Shown: positions 5,597-7,517 of the stretch, piece by piece | How positions within the stretch are numbered: the first letter of the stretch is position 1 | Layout of the letters: the number at the start of each line of letters is the position of its first letter | NCBI GenBank assembly: GCA_002408385.1 | Contig: DHSB01000020.1 | Coordinates: 1 to 7,517 of the forward strand | Reading direction: 5' to 3' | Length of the DNA: 7,517 nt | DNA from: Myxococcales bacterium UBA5297 | GTDB taxonomy: Bacteria > Myxococcota > Myxococcia > Myxococcales > UBA5297 | Notes under the pieces: generated by a model | What the model saw: the letters and a program-made list of their open reading frames with translations, nothing else | What the model was told of the DNA's origin: nothing | Databases searched by the model: none | Translations under genes and position numbers: made by a program

Positions 5597-5625
5597 CGGT
5601 AGGGGCGCATGGCAATGCGCCCGGC
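5597..5625 (-). repeat. GCGCAT/ATGCGC hairpin repeat, copy 2
   Basis: GGGCGCAT (5603-5610) pairs with ATGCGCCC (5615-5622) around GGCA. Of the 29 bases, 27 match the copy at 3974-4002, and the two differences are both in the loop. Both copies keep CGGTAG on the left and GGC on the right, so the conserved unit is larger than the palindrome. Confidence 0.75.
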
Positions 5626-5666
5626 GAGGAATCGAGCAGAGGCGCCCGACTCGAGGGCTCCCGGCC

Positions 5667-5684
5667 GCCAGCACGAAGGCTGGT
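5667..5684 (+). repeat. ACGAAG-loop hairpin with a different stem
   Basis: GCCAGC (5667-5672) pairs with GCTGGT (5679-5684, one G-T pair) around the six-base loop ACGAAG. The loop is identical to that at 7461-7466 and one base from those at 221-226 and 7392-7397. The stem differs at two positions with matching changes on the other arm. Confidence 0.45.
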
Positions 5685-5768
5685 GCTTCGGACCTCGTAA
5701 CAGCCTGCCAGTTCAAGGTCACAGCCGGGAGGGGGCCGGGCCACGGCATCGACTATCATGCCGCTCCC

Positions 5769-6512
5769 ATGTCGGGCCCCAGCCTCGTCCTCTCCTCCGG
5801 ATTTCTCGCCTTCGCCCGCCACGCCGGCGTCGCGCTCGGCCTCGAGAGGCTCGCGGTCCGACCCTCGCGAATCTGCGGAGTGAGCTCGGGGGCGCTCGTC
5901 GGCGCGTTGCTGGCGGCGGGGCACTCCGCTTCGGCGATCTCGGGCCTCGTCGCCGGGACCACGCCGCGCTCCTACCTCACCCCGCGCTTCCCGTTCGCCG
6001 GCGGGAGCCCGGGGCTCTTCTCGCTCGATCCGCTGGTGACGCTGCTGCGCGAGAAGCTCCCGCCGCGCTTCGAGGACTTGGAGGTCCCGCTGGCGGTCGG
6101 CGTCGTCGAGCGCGCGACCGGAGAGCCGCTGCTCCTCGAATCGGGACCGCTGCCGGAGGCGGTCGCCGCGAGCTGCGCGGTACCGACCCTCTTCGCCCCC
6201 CGCGAGATCGACGGCCGGCTGCTGCTCGACGGAGGCGTCGCCGATCGCATCTTCCTCGCCCCGCTGCTCGAGCGACATCCCGCCGAGCACGTCGTCGTCC
6301 ATCTCGTCGCGCCGTCGCGCTACCGCGCCGAGAAGCGCCAGGCGAGGGTGCGCGCGCAGCTCGAGGCCGCGGCGGCGCAGGCGCGGGTCACGGTGATCGA
6401 GACCGGGCGCAGCGAAGCCTCGCTCTGGTCGCTCGGCGATGTCCCCCGGCAAATCGAGGAAGCGAGCGCGGCGACGGTCGCGGCGTTTCAGACGGAGGGA
6501 GCGGCGGACTGA
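5769..6512 (+). CDS. Patatin-like phospholipase family hydrolase
   Basis: This 247-residue protein has the patatin catalytic dyad: the nucleophile elbow GVSSG (37-41, Ser39) followed by ALVGALLAAG, and the Asp of DGG (154-156). Patatins are Ser-Asp acyl hydrolases that act on phospholipids or lysophospholipids. The N-terminal strand LVLSSGFLAFARHAGV (6-21) occupies the place of the glycine-rich oxyanion loop, but lacks the usual GGGxRG glycines and arginine. The following AVPTLFAPREIDGRLLLDGG run (137-156) is typical of the fold. There is no signal peptide or membrane segment, so it is probably cytosolic. It is short for the family, close to a minimal RssA-like core. A second ATG at 5758 is out of frame; no good Shine-Dalgarno precedes 5769. 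It stands alone, convergent with the nitroreductase gene. Confidence 0.9.
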   Translation: MSGPSLVLSSGFLAFARHAGVALGLERLAVRPSRICGVSSGALVGALLAAGHSASAISGLVAGTTPRSYLTPRFPFAGGSPGLFSLDPLVTLLREKLPPRFEDLEVPLAVGVVERATGEPLLLESGPLPEAVAASCAVPTLFAPREIDGRLLLDGGVADRIFLAPLLERHPAEHVVVHLVAPSRYRAEKRQARVRAQLEAAAAQARVTVIETGRSEASLWSLGDVPRQIEEASAATVAAFQTEGAAD

Positions 6513-6547
6513 AGATCCCTCGAGAAATCTCTCTTCGCCTCTCGACT

Positions 6548-6583
6548 TCGGCCTCGCAGACCCGGCCTACGCTCGAGGTGAGC
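6548..6583 (+). repeat. Dispersed GGCC...GGCCTACGCTCG repeat (copy 2)
   Basis: This is the second copy of the element at 1862-1897, with 30 of 36 bases the same. TCGGCCTCGCA and CGGCCTACGCTCG are shared exactly, while bases between the two GGCC words vary. It lies 36 nt after the patatin stop, between convergent genes. Confidence 0.6.
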
Positions 6584-6592
6584 GGGGGGGCA

Positions 6593-6611
6593 GCCGTCAT
6601 CGAGTGACGGC
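6593..6611. terminator. Hairpin between convergent patatin and nitroreductase genes
   Basis: GCCGTCA (6593-6599) and TGACGGC (6605-6611) form a perfect 7-bp stem with the loop TCGAG, 21 nt beyond the nitroreductase stop on its strand and 81 nt beyond the patatin stop. The position suits a two-way terminator. Neither side has a clear T-tract, so the call is tentative. Confidence 0.35.
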
Positions 6612-6631
6612 CGCGCCGCCGAGGGGCGTGA

Positions 6632-7129
6632 CTAGAAGCGCTCCCAGTGCAGCACCTCGTTGAGCGGGCGCTTGGTCGAGATCTGGGGTTGGGCGTCGCT
6701 GTAGCCGAGCGCGATCATCGAGACGAGCTTGTAGTCGTCGGGCGCGAACAGCAGGGTCTTGATGGCGTCGGCGTACGGCTTCTTCTCGCCGGCGACCCAG
6801 CACGACTGGATGCCCAGGGCCGCGGCCGCGACGAGCATGGTGCCCGCCGCGAGGCAGCCGTCCTCGAGGTAGTACTTCGTCGGCTTGCTGAAGATGGCGA
6901 TGCACGCCGGCGCCTCGGCGATGAAGCTGCCGCCGCCCTCGGTCAGCTCGGCGATGCGGCGACGGGTGGCGGCGTCGGCGACCACCACGAACTCCCACGG
7001 CTGTTCGTTGCGGGCGCTGGGCGCGGCGCGGCCGGCGTTGACGATCGACTCGAGGTCGGCGCGGGAGAGCGGCTTGGAGGTGAAGCTGCGCGTGCTGTGG
7101 CGGGTCGCGATGGCGGTCAGGGCGTCCAT
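6632..7129 (-). CDS. Nitroreductase family protein (FMN-dependent)
   Basis: This 165-residue protein is a compact member of the FMN-dependent nitroreductase family, which reduces nitro groups, quinones or flavin-linked substrates with NAD(P)H. The N-terminal FMN-phosphate motif RHSTRSF (10-16) is followed by APSARNEQPWEFVVV (36-50), the usual family block. LGIQSCWVAG (105-114) and IALGYSD (139-145) complete the typical core. The length suits the short subfamily with a reduced lid region. The physiological substrate is unknown. I start at the ATG at 7129, where GGAG on the minus strand sits five nt upstream (GGAGAAGAC then ATG). The frame is open upstream to 7462, but that part crosses hairpin repeats and looks non-coding. 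The gene stands alone, with an inverted repeat at 7172-7194 upstream. Confidence 0.93.
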   Translation of the reverse strand: MDALTAIATRHSTRSFTSKPLSRADLESIVNAGRAAPSARNEQPWEFVVVADAATRRRIAELTEGGGSFIAEAPACIAIFSKPTKYYLEDGCLAAGTMLVAAAALGIQSCWVAGEKKPYADAIKTLLFAPDDYKLVSMIALGYSDAQPQISTKRPLNEVLHWERF

Positions 7130-7171
7130 GTCTTCTCCGGCAAAAGGTTTCGGGCTGTGCCCTATCACGGC

Positions 7172-7194
7172 CTCGCGCGAGATGGGAGCGCGAG
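7172..7194. promoter_or_regulatory. Inverted repeat upstream of the nitroreductase gene
   Basis: CTCGCGC (7172-7178) pairs with GCGCGAG (7188-7194) across nine bases. In addition CTCGCGCGAG (7172-7181) is a perfect 10-bp palindrome by itself. It lies about 43 nt upstream of the nitroreductase start, where a repressor operator or leader hairpin could be. No regulator gene is adjacent. Confidence 0.3.
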
Positions 7195-7231
7195 CGTCTT
7201 CTTGGCCGTGGGCACGGTGCATGGGCGCGCC

Positions 7232-7250
7232 GGCCGCCGAGACGGCGGCC
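7232..7250 (+). repeat. GGCCGCC/GGCGGCC hairpin followed by CTACC
   Basis: GGCCGCC (7232-7238) pairs with GGCGGCC (7244-7250) around GAGAC, and the right arm is followed directly by CTACC. The bases after that, TTCCTCATCGACG, resemble the TTCTCGACGAC tail of the 69-bp units further right. Confidence 0.5.
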
Positions 7251-7335
7251 CTACCTTCCTCATCGACGCCGGCCCGCCCCTCCTCAACGCGACGCGCCTT
7301 TCTGCAACGAGCCTCACATCTGTCACGACCGCGCA

Positions 7336-7357
7336 GGCCACCGGGAGGGCGGTGGCC
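7336..7357 (+). repeat. GGCCACCG/CGGTGGCC hairpin
   Basis: GGCCACCG (7336-7343) pairs with CGGTGGCC (7350-7357) around GGAGGG, an 8-bp perfect stem. It is followed by CCTTCTCGACGAC, which is also the tail of each 69-bp unit. It therefore looks like a shortened, diverged unit of the same array, with a different hairpin core. Confidence 0.5.
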
Positions 7358-7380
7358 CCTTCTCGACGACGGCGCCCTCG

Positions 7381-7517
7381 CGACGGCCGACACAAAGGTC
7401 GGCCCTCCGGACCGAAGACGCCGCGAACCCTTCTCGACGACCGCGCCCGCGACGGCCGACACGAAGGTCGGCCCTCCGGACCGAAGACGCCGCGAACCCT
7501 TCTCGACGACCGCGCCC
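7381..7517 (+). repeat. 69-bp tandem repeat, two copies, running off the window
   Basis: Unit 1 is 7381-7449 and unit 2 is 7450-7517, cut one base short by the window end. They differ at a single position, in the hairpin loop (ACAAAG versus ACGAAG). Each unit holds a GGCCGAC/GTCGGCC hairpin, then CTCCGGACCGAAGACG, then the tail TTCTCGACGACCGCGCCC. A partial tail precedes unit 1 at 7360-7380. Confidence 0.9.

Larger units (their letters stand above)
5496..5768. other. Repeat-bearing gap between the NFACT-R and patatin genes
   Basis: This 273-bp gap has no convincing gene. It holds a GAGCCC/GGGCTC hairpin (5537-5555), the second copy of the GCGCAT hairpin (5597-5625) and a GCCAGC/GCTGGT hairpin with loop ACGAAG (5667-5684). 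Both flanking genes read rightward, so a promoter for the patatin gene may lie toward the right end, but no good -35/-10 pair was found. Confidence 0.5.
7130..7517. other. Right-edge region: nitroreductase upstream DNA and hairpin array
   Basis: This 388-bp stretch has no supported gene. The first 60 bases hold the nitroreductase ribosome-binding site and an operator-like inverted repeat. From 7232 on there is a succession of four GGCC-bounded hairpins (7232-7250, 7336-7357, 7385-7404 and 7454-7473). Three of them are followed, at varying distances, by a tail resembling CCTTC-TC-CGACG. The last two belong to exact 69-bp tandem units. The array continues past the window edge. Confidence 0.55.

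Noticed and set aside
7130..7462. N-terminal extension of the nitroreductase to 7462
   Set aside because: It crosses hairpin repeats and the tandem array, has no conserved motif, and the ATG at 7129 has a good ribosome-binding site and begins at the usual family N terminus.
7381..7517. CRISPR-like repeat-spacer structure in the 69-bp units
   Set aside because: The whole 69-bp unit is duplicated, including what would be the spacer, so it is a plain tandem repeat.

Overview
The window is very GC-rich bacterial DNA, roughly two-thirds G+C or more by eye, with strong G/C bias at third codon positions. Lipoprotein signal peptidase (LspA) marks it as bacterial. The high GC, the stand-alone NFACT-R protein and the many small intergenic hairpin repeats suggest a myxobacterium-like organism (Myxococcota, former Deltaproteobacteria). 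That placement is inference: there is no rRNA or tRNA here, and I recognise no species.

Eight protein-coding genes are supported. From left to right: (1) a minus-strand pair, a GNAT acetyltransferase (start 1676) directly abutting a DUF2156 / LPG-synthase C-terminal-like protein (1256 down to 285), with stop and start codons touching; (2) a plus-strand ABC-2 exporter pair, ATPase 1994-2938 and permease 2931-3965, overlapping by 8 nt; (3) lspA on the minus strand (4931 down to 4413), with a strong Shine-Dalgarno that fixes its start; (4) divergent from lspA, a stand-alone NFACT-R (DUF814) protein, 5100-5495; (5) a small patatin-like hydrolase, 5769-6512; (6) convergent with it, an FMN nitroreductase on the minus strand (7129 down to 6632). 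Only the two abutting or overlapping pairs look like operons. The other genes look like independent housekeeping or accessory functions, with no evident shared pathway.

The gaps between genes (1-284, 1677-1993, 3966-4412, 4932-5099, 5496-5768, 6513-6631, 7130-7517) hold little or no coding signal but many short inverted repeats. Several are present in more than one copy: a GCGCAT/ATGCGC hairpin twice, a GGCCTCGCA...GGCCTACG motif twice, and an ACAAAG/ACGAAG-loop hairpin at both ends of the window and once in the middle. There is also a 69-bp tandem repeat that runs off the right edge, and a 21-bp minisatellite (five clear copies and one degenerate copy) between the ABC permease and lspA. Read in one consistent orientation, many hairpins are followed directly by CTACC, CTCC or TACG. 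This suggests one class of dispersed structured elements with exchangeable cores, and it is the most interesting signal in the window. No CRISPR array, tRNA, rRNA, insertion sequence or phage gene was seen.
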